A DNA stretch of 64,000 bases from Glossina fuscipes (lineage: Eukaryota > Arthropoda > Insecta > Diptera > Glossinidae): the NCBI RefSeq assembly GCF_014805625.2, contig NW_023998415.1, positions 29,074,470 to 29,138,469 on the forward strand. The letters run 5' to 3'. The translations under genes and the position numbers were made by a program. Shown here in pieces: positions 1-13,900 of the stretch. The first letter of the stretch is position 1; each line of letters begins with the position of its first letter. Under the pieces are notes generated by a model, which was given only the letters and a program-made list of their open reading frames with translations, had not been told where the DNA came from and did not search any database.

Positions 1-1611
1 TTACAGAGACAAAGACCGCATCGCTGGAAAAGCTCAAGGTCATACCAAAAACAGATATCAGAAGTGCTTCGCGGATTGAAGAAAGGGGTGGCACAAGTGT
101 CTTATGTCGTAAGAAATACTATTTTGAAGAGAACAAGATAGATAGACATTGATGAGTAAATAAATATTTTTCGAGAAAAATAAATGGTCACATTTTTTTC
201 AAACATTCCTCGTATAACGTTTCATGTTTATGTAAAGAGTATACGCCATAAAGAACTTCTCAAGAGACGTGATTCCTTGCTGGCTGTGAGCCTTTGACGT
301 GGCTCACCGTGGCAGGATTCATTATGAGAACATGTCGTTCGATTGTTGTTAATGATGTTCTGGTAATTGATTTTTGCTATGGTTTAGATAAATTTCCGCA
401 CATGAAGGGAGCGGTGGGAAAAGGTATAGATCGAATTTTCTTTTTTAACGAAGTTTCGAAGTCATAAATTTTCGGAATGAGGAAATGGCAGGTAGACCGA
501 CCGATATCTCGTAGTTGATTTACCTATTCATATTAATCAACAATAAATACGTTCTTCGTCGTATCGTCAAGGTATAATTCTATGTATTACAAACTCTTTA
601 ATTGATACGAATCAAATAACACTAGCCTATGACGGATGTAAAAAGTCAAAAATACATTATTAGAATTACAATGAAATTTTATACTAAATTTGAATAAAGA
701 ACACACACACACTTCTTTTAAATCATAATTAATATGACCAGTGAAAGTCAATTCCGCTTCTTTTTATAGTAAATATTGGTGCTTATCTCGTTGAAACTAA
801 AAAGGAAATAAATCGCGAATATACAATAGACCACAAGCGTAGTTACATAAAATTTCCGTCCTCTAGCTTGCTATTTGCATCTTTCATTTTATATAAAGGA
901 AAAGAACTTAATTATAAGGGCTCTCGCCTATTTTCAACATCCTGCTTACATTTCTACAAACTCGCACAAGATTTCACTGCGTTGTCCACACTTTTCGCCA
1001 TTGGCAGCGCTACTAACAGCATGTAAACAATTGAATTAATTTGGCTTAGAGTTTTATTATTATTATTACAACCGTGCAAACGTATGCACTTTGAATTTTC
1101 AAAATGATATGAAAAGACTTTAATCCATTCTAGAGAATTATTAAAAAAAAAATTTTATTTGGAAGCTAAGAAATTTATTACCTTATCCGGCCGAACCTGG
1201 AAAGATATCATTTATGATATTTTTGTTGCAATCTTTATACATAAATCGAATAAAGAGTTTGATAAAAATGTTGTGGAATTCATACAAGGTTAGCATTTCT
1301 AAGTTGCCTTTACTTATGCCAAATATATGTTTCCTTTAATATCAAAAATATAATACAAATAAAAATAATGTAAAAAATTATGATTTTTCTTTTTTAATAA
1401 AAAAAAAAAAAAAAAAAAAAAAAATGAAAACAAGAAAGTTATATTTAATCTGCGCTAAATCTCGCGTGTCCACCACCATTAAGCCCTTTAGCGCCATATG
1501 TTTTTACTTTACTTACTTACTTTTATTGCATAAAAAAGTGAATGGGACAAATTTATCTTTCATCGCGTACTTCACTAAAAGGTATTGTTAAGAAATATTA
1601 ACCATCATGCC

Positions 1612-1835
1612 GTGACGTCCAACATAATTAATTCGAAATTGACACACTTACCTTGTCGTCCTTTCTCTCACCAAGTCCTTTTATTTGATACCCATATCAA
1701 CGATATTGTGACGAGAACATTGACTCGCTACATTGTGACGCCCATCACAATTAATTTAGAGTTAACACTCTTTTCTTGTCGTCCTTCCTCTCACCAAGGC
1801 CTTTTATTTGATATCCATATCGATGATATTATTAA
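1612..1835. repeat. diverged tandem duplication, two ~100-base units
   Basis: Units at about 1612-1712 and 1735-1835 align along their length. Shared words include TTGTCGTCCTT, CTCACCAAG, CCTTTTATTTGATA and CCATATC. The duplication keeps one frame open for 98 codons, so that open frame is explained by the repeat and not by a gene. The reverse complement of the unit resembles 47365-47480 in the words GGGTATYAAAT and GATATGGGTAT, so it belongs to a dispersed family. Confidence 0.75.
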
Positions 1836-4364
1836 GAAAAAACATAATGCTGGTGGCGATCAGAGAAAAACGAGGAAATAGAAAGAGATAGGGAGGGTAA
1901 GGTCCGCAGTCTGGGGCCTTCGCGCCCGAATAGCAAGTAAATATGGCTTTACCGACTAAGCCCAATTAAACTTCTTCGTACACAGCTTTGAACCTACGAA
2001 CACTGTTTTGACAGTGGCAATTATAAGATTAGAGGTTTACTTCGGTAAGTTGATGGGTTTGCACCGAGCTGTTAATAATCTTGTGTTAAAGCTCGCAAGA
2101 CTCGCATATCAGTTATAAAAAACGATATAAGAAATATGAAAAATTGTAACCGTTTGGTCCCGTTCGGACCGATTTTAATGTAGCAAAATATCATATATAT
2201 AAAAAGAAGCAGCTTCGTCCAATAGGTAGACTAAAATGACATAGTAAGCAAAGCCATCATGATATAAAGGTTTCTGGTCAAAAATTTTGCTAAAATAGTC
2301 TCATAAACATCATATTCACATCAAAAGGCCCGTTCGGACTTTCCTGACCTGTTTTTCAAATCAAATTTGCTACCGACGAAAATCTCGTTTCGAACCTATC
2401 AACGATGAAGGAAAGATGTCGGTCGTCCAACCGACCTAGCGCTTCGCATATATTAAATGAAAGTGAGAAAATTAGTAACGAGACGAAAAGGGTTATTGTT
2501 TTTATTATAAATTCCGTACACTTTTTACACAGTGTACTTATGTTTGTTGGTCGTTGGTAATTGCACTTTTGCTTCAATTCACTTATTATCTTCCATAAAA
2601 ATGTTATTGTTTTTACACACTTTCGCATTTATGCATTCATTTGTCTAGAGTAAGGAGCGATTACTTACAATTTTTTTGTTTTTTTTTTCTTTTTGCTTTC
2701 GTTTACTTCGTAATCACCGTAAACATAAACATAAACTTATTAAATGCGTTGCTGCTAAATAAATAAATCCTTCGGGACTTCATATTCCTCTAATACGCAT
2801 ATAGATGTACGTGGTATATATCTTTTTAATTGCGACTATGCTCGTCTATGTGTGTAAGTGTGTATGCATGTATGTATGTATGTGTGTGTGTGTGTTTGTG
2901 TTTGTGCGCGTTTATATACGATTTACTTAACACTTGAAATATTTTCGTATTTATGAGCCGCATTGCTGCACGAATGTACGAATGTGAACTCTGTCTAACT
3001 ATAATTTCAGCTGCATATAAATTCTCACCAACTGTATCCGTTTACTTCATATTGTGTTTCTATTCCGAATTCGTACATATGTGTATGTGTTTGTTTAATT
3101 GGTTATGTATTGTTTCGTTTATGTGTTTATGTGTTTAGTTTCCATCTTTACTCTACTATTGCGTTTGTTATGTTGCATGTTGAAGTCTTCTGAAAACATT
3201 AAGCATTTTTGGAATTTTTTTCCTGCTCGTTTTCAGCTATAGTAAGTAACTTTATTTTCGTTGGTCTTGAATGGTGGCTTATAGAGTAGATTTAATTATG
3301 TGTACATTGCATGGAAAGAAGGATTTTTTTTTTTTGCTTTTTTTTTTTTTTTTTTTTTTTTGTTTCTTGAATTTCCTGTTAAAGCTCTCTTCTTTAAACA
3401 AACATACGCGAGCACATACGGGCATACACGCACGCATACAAAGAGAGATATACGTGCAGACGTACATATAAATCAATGTCAAATATTGTTGTTTTCGTGT
3501 AGTACTCTCTTTTCGATGGTGGTGGCGTCTATATACAATGGATCCTCTTGTTTTAACTAAATGCCAGCTTGTCCGTACATTCATTCATTCATTTCAAAAT
3601 AAAGTGCAGCTGTATTTCCTTTTAGATTTCATGTTTAACTTTTACTTGGCAGTTTACACACGTCCCTCCTTCTTTCTTTACATCCTTTTCGACATTGCCC
3701 AGATAAGCGTATGCCTGCCGGACATAAATGTAACACTGATTTAATACTCAGTTCTACAAAGTAATTTTACTATAATATTATTTCGCTAAATATGTAAAAA
3801 GGATAATAATATCCTTGAGATAATGAAAAGACTCTTGGCTCTCTCTCCCCCTCTTTCGCATGTAATCGATTGTTTCACTTTATCATTGAAAAGCAACTGA
3901 GTCCGCTATGTACAAAACTTAAACACATTTGAGGCCGAAACTTGTAAAATATTTTTGTTACATTTTCCAGCGATACGCATGCATGCACGATCAGTCCACA
4001 GTGAGGCTTGTAATTAAAAAGAAAAAGAAAGACCTAAACTGTATTTACTGAGTGAGGTAGATTCAGTGTTTGTTTCAAGCAAACATAATTTTCCAAATTT
4101 TACAAATCTAAGAAAAAGATTAAATTTTTTATATATAAATTATGATGAAAATTGATCCATAGTAGCAAGCTAACCTAAACAATTAACGAAAGAGAATTTG
4201 CATCACATAGAAGTATTTTTTGGATCCTAACATATACAGGAGTTATTATGAAAAGCAAGCAGAGAAGTTTTTTATGACGGAAACTGAGAAAGAATAGAGA
4301 AATTTTAGAGAGTAAATTAGGTTTGCTAAATATGGATCATGTCATGTGATATTTCGAGAATCTT

Positions 4365-4393
4365 CCTCCTCCTCCTCCTCCTCCTCCTCCAAT
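4365..4393. repeat. (CCT)n microsatellite
   Basis: About nine perfect CCT units, polypyrimidine on the + strand. Just downstream, 4805-4839 is an (AAT)n run. Confidence 0.9.
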
Positions 4394-4805
4394 ATGCCTG
4401 AAAGGTTATCTTTTGCATGAAAACAGTGCGTAATTTTCGGTATATTGTCACCGAATCACGAGTGGATAAGTGCACTGGGCGAAATGGTGTAAAGTATCCA
4501 ATGGTCGGCCTTGCCCTTGTGCCCTTGACTACAATGTTACTCGTTGTATGAATAGCAATAGATAATGTAGAGTGTTTAATGATGAGACGTGGGCTGCTAT
4601 AGTGTTTTCTATTGTTCCCATTGACACTGACAATATTGAACTAATACACTTTACACGTTTACCCGAAGAAGAAGCAGAAATATTCTGAAAGTGAAGACAG
4701 ACAGTATGGCCGGTATGTCAACAATGTAATTTTATAAACGTTTTAATTCACCGTCCAGTGATGTGAAGACTAAACGAACAAAATTCATTTGCATTCACTG
4801 ATATC

Positions 4806-4841
<36 letters not shown>

Positions 4842-5754
4842 AAGTACCAGTGAAAGTACAATTTTTTAAACTGCAAAAGTGTCTGAAGCATGTTTTATGA
4901 AAAAAATACAATAGTTCGCCATAATACATGATTTCAAAAATACGGTCCTAACTAAATTTGTCTGAAATTTCTCATAACTCAGCTAAGTCAGCGTTTCATG
5001 TTTAAATTGTTAATGCCCGGCTGCAAATGAAATGACAGAGAGAATCATCATCGTTCGAACGCTAAGAGGACGGACGCACTTTATAAGATATTGATGTTGT
5101 TGGTGGCAACACTCATTCAATAATTGGCTTTCAACTGCGAAAGAATTGATAAATTTTTTTGTAAAACTTGGCATAAACTTTATGAAAGTTTAAAATCTTC
5201 AATGGATACAGCATCCGCAATTAATTTCACTTCGCAATAACTAAAGCGTATAAACTTTTCAATAAACGAAGAAAAGAAAAATAGCAAGCTGCACATGTTA
5301 CCAAATGGAGCAAAAAACCATATTATACTTGCTTGGGTTTATTATTGTTATTGGAAAAGCATAAAATATGTCTGTAGATTATCTTTCCATTTATCCTTAT
5401 AAATGTTCATTTTCTTTTCTTTTTTTTTTTTTTCTTTTTTAATTTTTTGCTTCTTTTTTTTATATTTTTTGTTTTTATTTATTTTTATTTTTATTATGTG
5501 TGTTTGCTTACGAAGTTTTATTTTAGTTTTTCAATTTTATATTGAAAAATCCGTGTGTTTTTTTTTTTGGATTGTTTTTTTTTTTTTTTTTTTTTGTGTG
5601 TTTCTTCGTTAAAAATGTAAAACTAAAAAGTTTAATGGATAACAGCAGACATCGTATACAAGTTTCAAAAACTCAGAAAATATTTTCCATGTAATATTGA
5701 ATGGCGGCTAATGGGTTTGACAAACCAAAAAGTAAAATTTTTTTTATTTTTAAA

Positions 5755-5785
<31 letters not shown>

Positions 5786-8641
5786 ACAAGAAAACAACCG
5801 TTACAAATATTATACATATCTGCGCACATGTAACTGTGACAGAAATAGTGAATCGAACTCATGTTATACTGTCATTAAAATAACAAAGGGAACCGTACAA
5901 CAAATGCTTTTTAAAAAATTTATATGAGAGTGCATGTAACAGATAAAAGTGAAAAATTCGTGGCGTTTATCTTACCAAAATTTTAAGGCATTTCTCTTAT
6001 ACTTTAAATGAATTTTTTTTTCTTTCATTTTGATTGTAAAGTTGAAAGAAAACTGAACCGACAAATTTTCATAGAACTCGATTCAAGTTATGCTTGAAGC
6101 ATTAAAATAATTGCGCAGGATTTATATATCAAAAGTTCATAGCCATTAAAAATATATGATCTGACATTGTCGCAAACGAACATCGATTGAAGTCCTTTCT
6201 ATTGATTAATTCTGGTTTAATTGAGATTCGAGTTGCTCTTGGAACCAAACGTCTCGCAATATTCGATCACTCCTCTTTATGCACCATTACCTTTCAATTG
6301 CATCGAGCACAAGGTACAAGTACCGTTCTTTGCTATCGTGTAGTCAACTTATCAATTTATCTCGAATCATGATCTTTTTTCCACGTTATTGCCACGTACG
6401 ACTCATTCGTCCTCCTCCTCCTTAAGCGATCTCCCCAAAAATAGCAAACTCGCTGAATATGAAAATTAAACGTTTCATTTATACGGTTCATATGGTACGC
6501 AAATTATTTTTGCGGTCAGTTTTACGCATATGATTCAAAGTCGTTTTTATCGTACTCGACCCAACCGGACAACGGAAATGAACAAATCTTTTGTTTATTT
6601 TTGATTTCTTCATAAAACCTACGAATTTTTTTTTTTGAACATTTGGCTCATTTTCAAAACACAATTACACTACCTTTTGTTAGAATCGAGACAAGAGATA
6701 ATTTTTTTTTTTTGCTTTTTTCCCTACACTCCTTAGAGTACGGCCTGATAGCGTTAGTATTAGCAAAGTTGCGCGATTCTAAAATCATCGATTGAGAAAA
6801 ATGCCATGAACTTTTTTCTTGTCGCCGGCTATCCTTGAATTTATGAGATGCCATGTAAAGCAGATTTGCATGTTTTTGAAGCGATAGCAAAAAGGATTTA
6901 CAACCGCTGTAAATAGACTGTTTCAACATCTATCTATCACTAAATATTTCTCGTTAAAGTGAACACATATCGAACTATTTCGATGCATCGGTACATTGAA
7001 TTCATACATATGTAGAAGCAAGTCGTTGTACATGATATTTGATACAAGTTCCTAAAGGATGGAAATCGATAGATCCAGATACACCAGATATGCAAATTAA
7101 TAATGAATTCCTTTCAATAGAATAGAGTTAAACGTTAAAAGTTATATGTTGACGTACACGGCGAACTGATATTACTACAACCTATTACCTATTGTTGTCA
7201 AAATTAAACGACGTCATGTGTAAAATTTTTCAAATAAAAGTTAATAATGGTATTGAAATAAAAATGCTTGTGAGCGTTTCGCAACTGGCATGCTTTACGC
7301 TTGATTTTAGTTCAAAAAAGTTTTCTCGCAACGTCGGTATAGATCGAAAGCTGAATGATATCATATCGTTCAAATAAATTGAGTAAAGAAAATATAAAGA
7401 TAGTTTTCTTACGAACCGAGAGAAGTATCTCAAGTAAGTGATTGCTCGAAGTATCGAATCCAGAAGATAAGGAATGAAAAAGCTATTACCAATTTAAAGT
7501 TGCACTGGAGAATTTACTTAAGGAGTACGAATTATATTCCCTCATTGGACATTCCGAATTTATCTGATGATTTTTTTTTTAAGCAAGCAAAACTCATTAC
7601 GCTTGGGAACTCGGCAGCTCTTAGTTTAAGTTTAAGGTATCGAACAAGTTCTCCAAAAATACAAATTTTTGTTAAATTTTTCACGTTATTTCTTGCCGAC
7701 GATACTTTCATTTGCTATTGTACTGTTCGTGCATTTAATGCACCATCTAATGACTCTAATCCAACTACAAAATCAAGTATATCATGTATCCGATTAACTT
7801 TCAGATCATTTTTCTTCTTCGAGTGCAGGGCCCAAATTATGAAGTAAGTAAGTAGCATTTATTTATTGTGTAATCGAAAAATTGTATGATAAGGGATAGT
7901 GTTAAGGTCAAGTTCGTAAACTTTTTGGGTAAAATAATTTATGAATGGTAGAAGTGTACTTAAGAATAATATATTGAACACAATATACGCGGGTGTAAAG
8001 TCGTAAATTCGAAATGGCAAAAATGACCGGGACGGGTTGTATGCCAGGAATGTTGCTTCAAAATGTGAAAAAGGGTCGGTCCTTCGGTCGGTATATCCTT
8101 ATAATTTGATGATGTCTATGAAAATGTAATTAACTTAATAATCACTAAGATCGCGTTTACTAGAAATTCAACAAAGAAACATTCGTATGATAGATATCAG
8201 ATCATCGAAGTAAACCCGTTTTGTTGCCTACAGTTCCACGTAAAGGCAATCATATCGTGCACGACAACAATGCGTTGTTTACCTACTTGTTTCGTTTAGG
8301 CCTCTGCATTGAAAAGATCTTTTAAACACTTTACGACATAAGGTAGAGTAGGATATTTATACATTATTAATGGGACGCTTTCATCTAATGTTGCTCTGGA
8401 CAACGGAGCAAATTTTTCACGCAATCGAAACTAAAAAAGAATATAAGAAGGAAAATATATATGTGCTTTAACCTAAAATGAGGTTGAAATATTTTATGAA
8501 ATTATAGATTACACGAACGAATTCTACAAATTTTAATTTATACGTGAGAACGAGAATCGCAAAATTTGATGCAATTTAAAAATGAAATTTATTTAATTAA
8601 ATTTTCTTTTTTTTTTTTTTTTGGTCTTTTTCGTTTTGCAG

Positions 8642-8845
8642 GCTCATACAACGTGATACACGACCTACACCAATCGTAAATTGTCGAATGACTAGTGGTA
8701 AGCATGCGCGAGGTATATCACCAGCACCCGATCATCGTACCGAGGCAGGTTTACGTATCGATCCAAAAGTTTTGGTATTCGTGGAGACCACGTATTCGCA
8801 ACTGGGTAGAAATATCTCCGAACTGCTTGTTTACAATCGTATAAA
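8642..8845 (+). CDS. sfl: sfl coding exon A (N-terminal luminal domain)
   Basis: The exon follows a pyrimidine-rich acceptor (…ttttgcag, AG at 8640-8641) and ends at a GTGAGT donor (8846). Its first base completes a codon begun in an unseen upstream exon; the next codons read [15 protein letters not shown]. It carries [20 protein letters not shown], the well-conserved start of the NDST N-terminal luminal domain, with an N-glycosylation sequon NIS. It ends with two bases of a Lys codon that the first base of the next exon completes (NRI-K-YKIEVAG). The preceding coding exon (tail, membrane anchor, stem) was looked for in 1-8641 and not found. A 400-N gap starts only 13 bases after this exon. 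Confidence 0.93.
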
Positions 8846-9258
8846 GTGAGTAATAGTGNNNNNNNNNNNNNNNNNNNNNNNNNNNNNNNNNNNNNNNNNN
8901 NNNNNNNNNNNNNNNNNNNNNNNNNNNNNNNNNNNNNNNNNNNNNNNNNNNNNNNNNNNNNNNNNNNNNNNNNNNNNNNNNNNNNNNNNNNNNNNNNNNN
9001 NNNNNNNNNNNNNNNNNNNNNNNNNNNNNNNNNNNNNNNNNNNNNNNNNNNNNNNNNNNNNNNNNNNNNNNNNNNNNNNNNNNNNNNNNNNNNNNNNNNN
9101 NNNNNNNNNNNNNNNNNNNNNNNNNNNNNNNNNNNNNNNNNNNNNNNNNNNNNNNNNNNNNNNNNNNNNNNNNNNNNNNNNNNNNNNNNNNNNNNNNNNN
9201 NNNNNNNNNNNNNNNNNNNNNNNNNNNNNNNNNNNNNNNNNNNNNNNNNNNNNNNNNN

Positions 9259-9290
<32 letters not shown>

Positions 9291-10098
9291 GAAAGAAAAA
9301 TAAAGAAACTTAATTGGAAAAGTTTCCATTTCCATCTTTCAGTGCTTGCATCAGAGCAGCTAAAAATGCATTCAATCCAATCCTTCATTATTCTCAATCG
9401 TTTTAAATTAAATATAATTTCGGTATTATTTGCAAATTTATGTAACTATGATAGCATGAAACATACTTTTAGTAGATTTACTTATTTAAAGCTAACAAAA
9501 ATATCCACATATTCTCAAACTTTTACCGAAGCACGTTCTACTATTGATTTTATCTTGATATACGACGATACCTGTTTGGTTTGGTGTTCTACGACAAATC
9601 CAAATGATTATTGTTCGACTCTCAATAAAAGCCATACGTTTAACTATATGTGCAGAGACACACATGTGTACAGCATACAGCAATACTCTCGAAACGAATT
9701 TAGCCCGCGCACAATTTTCTGCTCATTGAAGTTATACCTTCGCTTTTCTTCTTCTTTCTTTTTATGTTATGTATACAGTTAGTATTGTTTTGTTACACAG
9801 TAAATTAGCAATTTTTCAGGTTACACATTTGGGCTAATGTTCAATTCGGTGAATATACGGCATCTTCGCATTACAGATGTGATGATAAAGCGCAAACTTT
9901 CAAGATCCAATCTCCAAAAGTATACATAATGCGTTTAACTATTTGTGACATTTAAAAATTCTTCTTCCAAGCAATTTAAAAAAAATATTTCCAATATTTA
10001 TGTGCTGTTTACCGGCTTGTACTATTACTATTTTCCTATAAATGTAGTCATATCATGCGATTAAAATGACCAGAGATACTCTTTTAGGTGTTAAGCGA

Positions 10099-10134
<36 letters not shown>

Positions 10135-10943
10135 TTTGTAGTAACCGAATATCAAATTTGTAGGAATGTAATAAGTAATGAGCAGAAGTACTTGAGAGAA
10201 AGGCCCATCTTGCATTATGTTAATCCATTGATTCATAATTGATTTTCTGAAACCCTTTTAAGCTTGTCCTACCTTTCTTCTACTAGGTTTCTGGGCATTC
10301 ATTACTCATTCAGTACTCAAAGTGCCGGATGCAATTTTCGAAATATTGTGACAGGCCGAGCTATTTTGGAAACACGAAGTACGAAGGACAAAGACTATTT
10401 TGAAAGTGCATAGAATCGGACCATATTTACGACCAAAACCCACAAATAATTTTTTGCTATATTATGTAAACATTCTTAGAAGAGGAAAGAGTTTACAAGA
10501 TTTAATTTCATCATTTTATATGGAAAATCGGTCCGCCATACAACATCGGTCCCACGAAAAACGTTGTCATAGAAAAGTAAGACTTTATATGGCAACAAAT
10601 CTTGATCTTCAGTTATGAATTGTATTAGGCAAAGTAGGGTAGGATGCTTAACAATCGACCTTACCTGACTGTGTTTTTACTCTATACTCTTTATGAATAT
10701 AGAAATAGAAAAGAATTACAAACTTAGATGCGTATTAATTGCTTTCGCATAAAAATTATTGGTTACTATTAGATGCTTGCGTAAATTCTTACCATCTTTA
10801 TACACATCACCGAACGATGAGGGCTATATATATTTTGTCAAAACATTCGCAACGCTCAGAAGGAAGCATCAGAGGCCCCATTAAATATATATAGTTGTGG
10901 TCAGCATCAATTTATAAACCGATTTACGCATATTAATCTATCC

Positions 10944-10974
<31 letters not shown>

Positions 10975-13900
10975 AGTATAGTGTCTGTTGTGAACATTCC
11001 ATTGGCAGCAAATATGAAACTATCGACTTGAAATTTGCAGAAACATTGGAAGTTCATGCTCGTAGGTTGGTATTGAAAATGGACTATATTGGTAGAACGA
11101 TACGTAGTACGAAAGTACTACGTAAAGTGAGAACATCTGCATTGCAGTTATCAGACAAATCTTATAGAGTCTTTCTAAACGAACATGGAACCTTATTTCG
11201 CGACGACTAGGAAAATATTGAAAAGAATAATGTTTATAGAAATTACTTACCAAAAATAATCCAATCATTTTATTTATATTGTTTTTTTTTTTTTTTCGAC
11301 TTCTTAACGTCAGGCAATGCTGACTATTAATTACCCCACGCAGCTTTGCCTGCTACAATTTTTCATTTATTTTCGTGTTAACTCGATAGAAAATATACCT
11401 CGCGTCCATGAAATCGCTTACCTTGTATGAGAACTCTGATAGGTTGTGATGTCGAAAAGTGCGGATAGCAATGTGTTCCAAATCTGATGCAGTTCATTTT
11501 ATATGTTAAATTATTAACTAAAATCAATTTTCAACAAATTTTTTTTTTTTGAGCTTCATACACACGCTCACCTTGATGAGGACGCTTACACCGAGTGCGA
11601 TACACAAAATAGACACACACATGATCGAAATTTGGTTTACAGGTGATTTTTATGTGAAACTTGTATTATGAATCGGTTTTCATTTATTTTCACTTTCTGT
11701 AGGAGCGATTAAATGAAGATATATGATTTAAAAAAGCCTCAAAACCTATCCGATTGAAATTGTCCAGTTTTTTGAATGCGCAAAAACTACTCTTCACCAT
11801 ACTTCTGTCGGGAAAGGTTAGAGGTTGTAATTGCTAAAAAATGGCCCGATCCAATCTATTTGCAGTTAAAAGAAAATATCCTACTGTACCAAATTTCATC
11901 CAAAAAATGGAGAACCTATAGATCGCAGAATACATGGACAGACAAGTTTAAGTCGATTCCGAAAATGATTTTGAATCAATCTATCAATACTATAATGAAA
12001 AGTATGCCTATCTTAAATCCATCTTAATATACCCTCTAACACAGCTGGGATAAGTTATAAGTGCGCACGTTTCAAATGTCAATGGGAAAATTTTTTTTTT
12101 TTTTTTTTTTTTTTGTTAGATTTGCACAACAATCATTAACATCTGACACAAGTTTCGTATTACTCAGATTGTTAGTTTACACATTTTTGGGCGTCTTTTG
12201 TAATTCTGAGAAATTGTATATCGAACAAATAATTTAGAATAAATTTTGTTTAAAATAATTATATAAAATGTTGAAAATGTTAAAAAAAAGCAATCCGTTT
12301 AAAATTGAAAATCAACTTAATATCGATTGTTTTCTTCGATTGTCATCATATTCTTTATGATGAGTTTTTTTTTTTCAAGAGAAAAACTAGTTGGTAAACG
12401 ATAACAATAACAAATTGGACGTTGTGTACGTTGTGAACGTATTCGAAAAAAAAGTGTATCTTAATTGCAAAAAAAAATTTCATGATTTTTTCATTAAGAT
12501 GAAGAACTTTCGCGTTAAACTGTTCGCCATAAAACTGTTCGCGAAATTTTTAAATGAAAATCAAAGTAATGCTCCTTCATACAAGCATCGTATTCATCGT
12601 ATGCTCCGTCATGTTTAATCACTTTTTCTTAAAACAAACCAAACATTAAAGGGAATTCGCTGACTGATTGCTTCGAAGAACTGTTACACCATTAGATACT
12701 CAACATTATAAACTCAAAAGTGTAATTTACATCCGGCTCGTATCACTTATTATTAATGACAGTCGCATCAATTTAATAAAAAAAAAAACCGAATGTTTGT
12801 TACATTGGTATTGTTAAAGGAAAAATTTCCCATATTTTTTGAACACAAGGTCGTACCGAAATAATTGCAAGCATTTAAGTGAAAAATGTGTGTGTCGTAA
12901 ACGTAATTTTAATATAACGTAAGTTCTGGTCATTCAACTGAGAACTTTACCAATGTAAACAAGGGTTCAAGCTAATAATCATGATTACAGAAACATAAAT
13001 AAATATGTTTATGTGCTTGATTGGCTTTTTATCTACCCATCCTTACATATATATGACTATGTTTATGTTCTTGTTTACGTTGCTTGACAACTACAACAAC
13101 AAATGGAGTTGTCTGCATGGCATGCCTAAAAGCAAAGAGCAACATTCGTATTTGTGTGCATATAAAGCATAAATACGCATACGGAACACACACACACATA
13201 TATATATATATATATGTGGTATATAGGAACGGCGCTTGATTTCAAATTGTGTTCATTTAAGTATTATTTTCCATAATATTAGACGATATGTGTTCAGGCT
13301 TACGGCTAAAACTAATCAGACATAACACATGTTTCTTCTTTTTTTTTTTTAGTGTTTCTTCATATCAAGCTAAACGATCCAATGCTTGTCCAGCATTTCG
13401 TTACCTTTTCTATAGAAAAATTTATCGAAACTTCCAAAATACATTTCAACTTTCCCAGTGATGTTACGCAAACTTTTTCCTTCAACCTTTCATCCTTTTG
13501 CAAACTGATAGGTAGTCGCAGGAAATTAGATCCAGTCTACACGGAAGGTGAACGAACAATTCGAATTGCGATTCGCGCGATTTCCCTTCCTTTTTTTTTT
13601 TTTTTAATTTCTTCTGCGTCATTCAAATCTATGTTCGCTATTTATCGCTTACCTCTCTCCAAGGCAGTCTCCGTATGTTTTGGCTGATCTGCATGGCTTT
13701 CAACAGATCCTTTCCACTCAATGGGGAAGTTTTATGCAAAATAGTGAATACACTCTTGATTTTGATATTTTTAGAAAGCCGGCTATCTACTGTACAACTT
13801 CACATTTTCTTTATCGAGAATAATTTTCCGGATTTGTTGTATGTACTCTAGTATAACCGCCTCCTGCACGTGTAATTCGCGCTAGGTTCACCATCATCGA

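Larger units (their letters stand above)
1..8641. other. non-coding DNA 5' of the first visible sfl exon (probable intron)
   Basis: No supported coding exon. Frames 1 and 3 over about 1-140 are open, but neither matches NDST nor gives the phase needed for exon A. The rest is AT-rich with long homopolymers (A run near 1391-1424, T run near 3340-3361, A run near 5756-5782), a GT/TGTA-rich stretch near 2840-2900, a (CCT)n run at about 4365-4393 and an (AAT)n run at about 4805-4839. One diverged tandem duplication lies at 1612-1835. Being just upstream of exon A, it is best read as an sfl intron. Confidence 0.6.

Noticed and set aside
1..140. Two overlapping open frames at the window start that might be the missing sfl N-terminal exon.
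   Set aside because: Neither translation resembles NDST. The only good donor-like site (GTAAGA near 110) leaves the wrong phase for exon A.
7500..7847. 115-codon + strand frame.
   Set aside because: No recognisable family, AT-rich with poly(T)-derived Phe, inside probable intron; no promoter or splice context.
8751..9782. Long open frames on both strands (155-308 codons).
   Set aside because: They exist only because the 400-N gap is translated as X; the flanks are intron, exon A in the wrong frame or poly(A).
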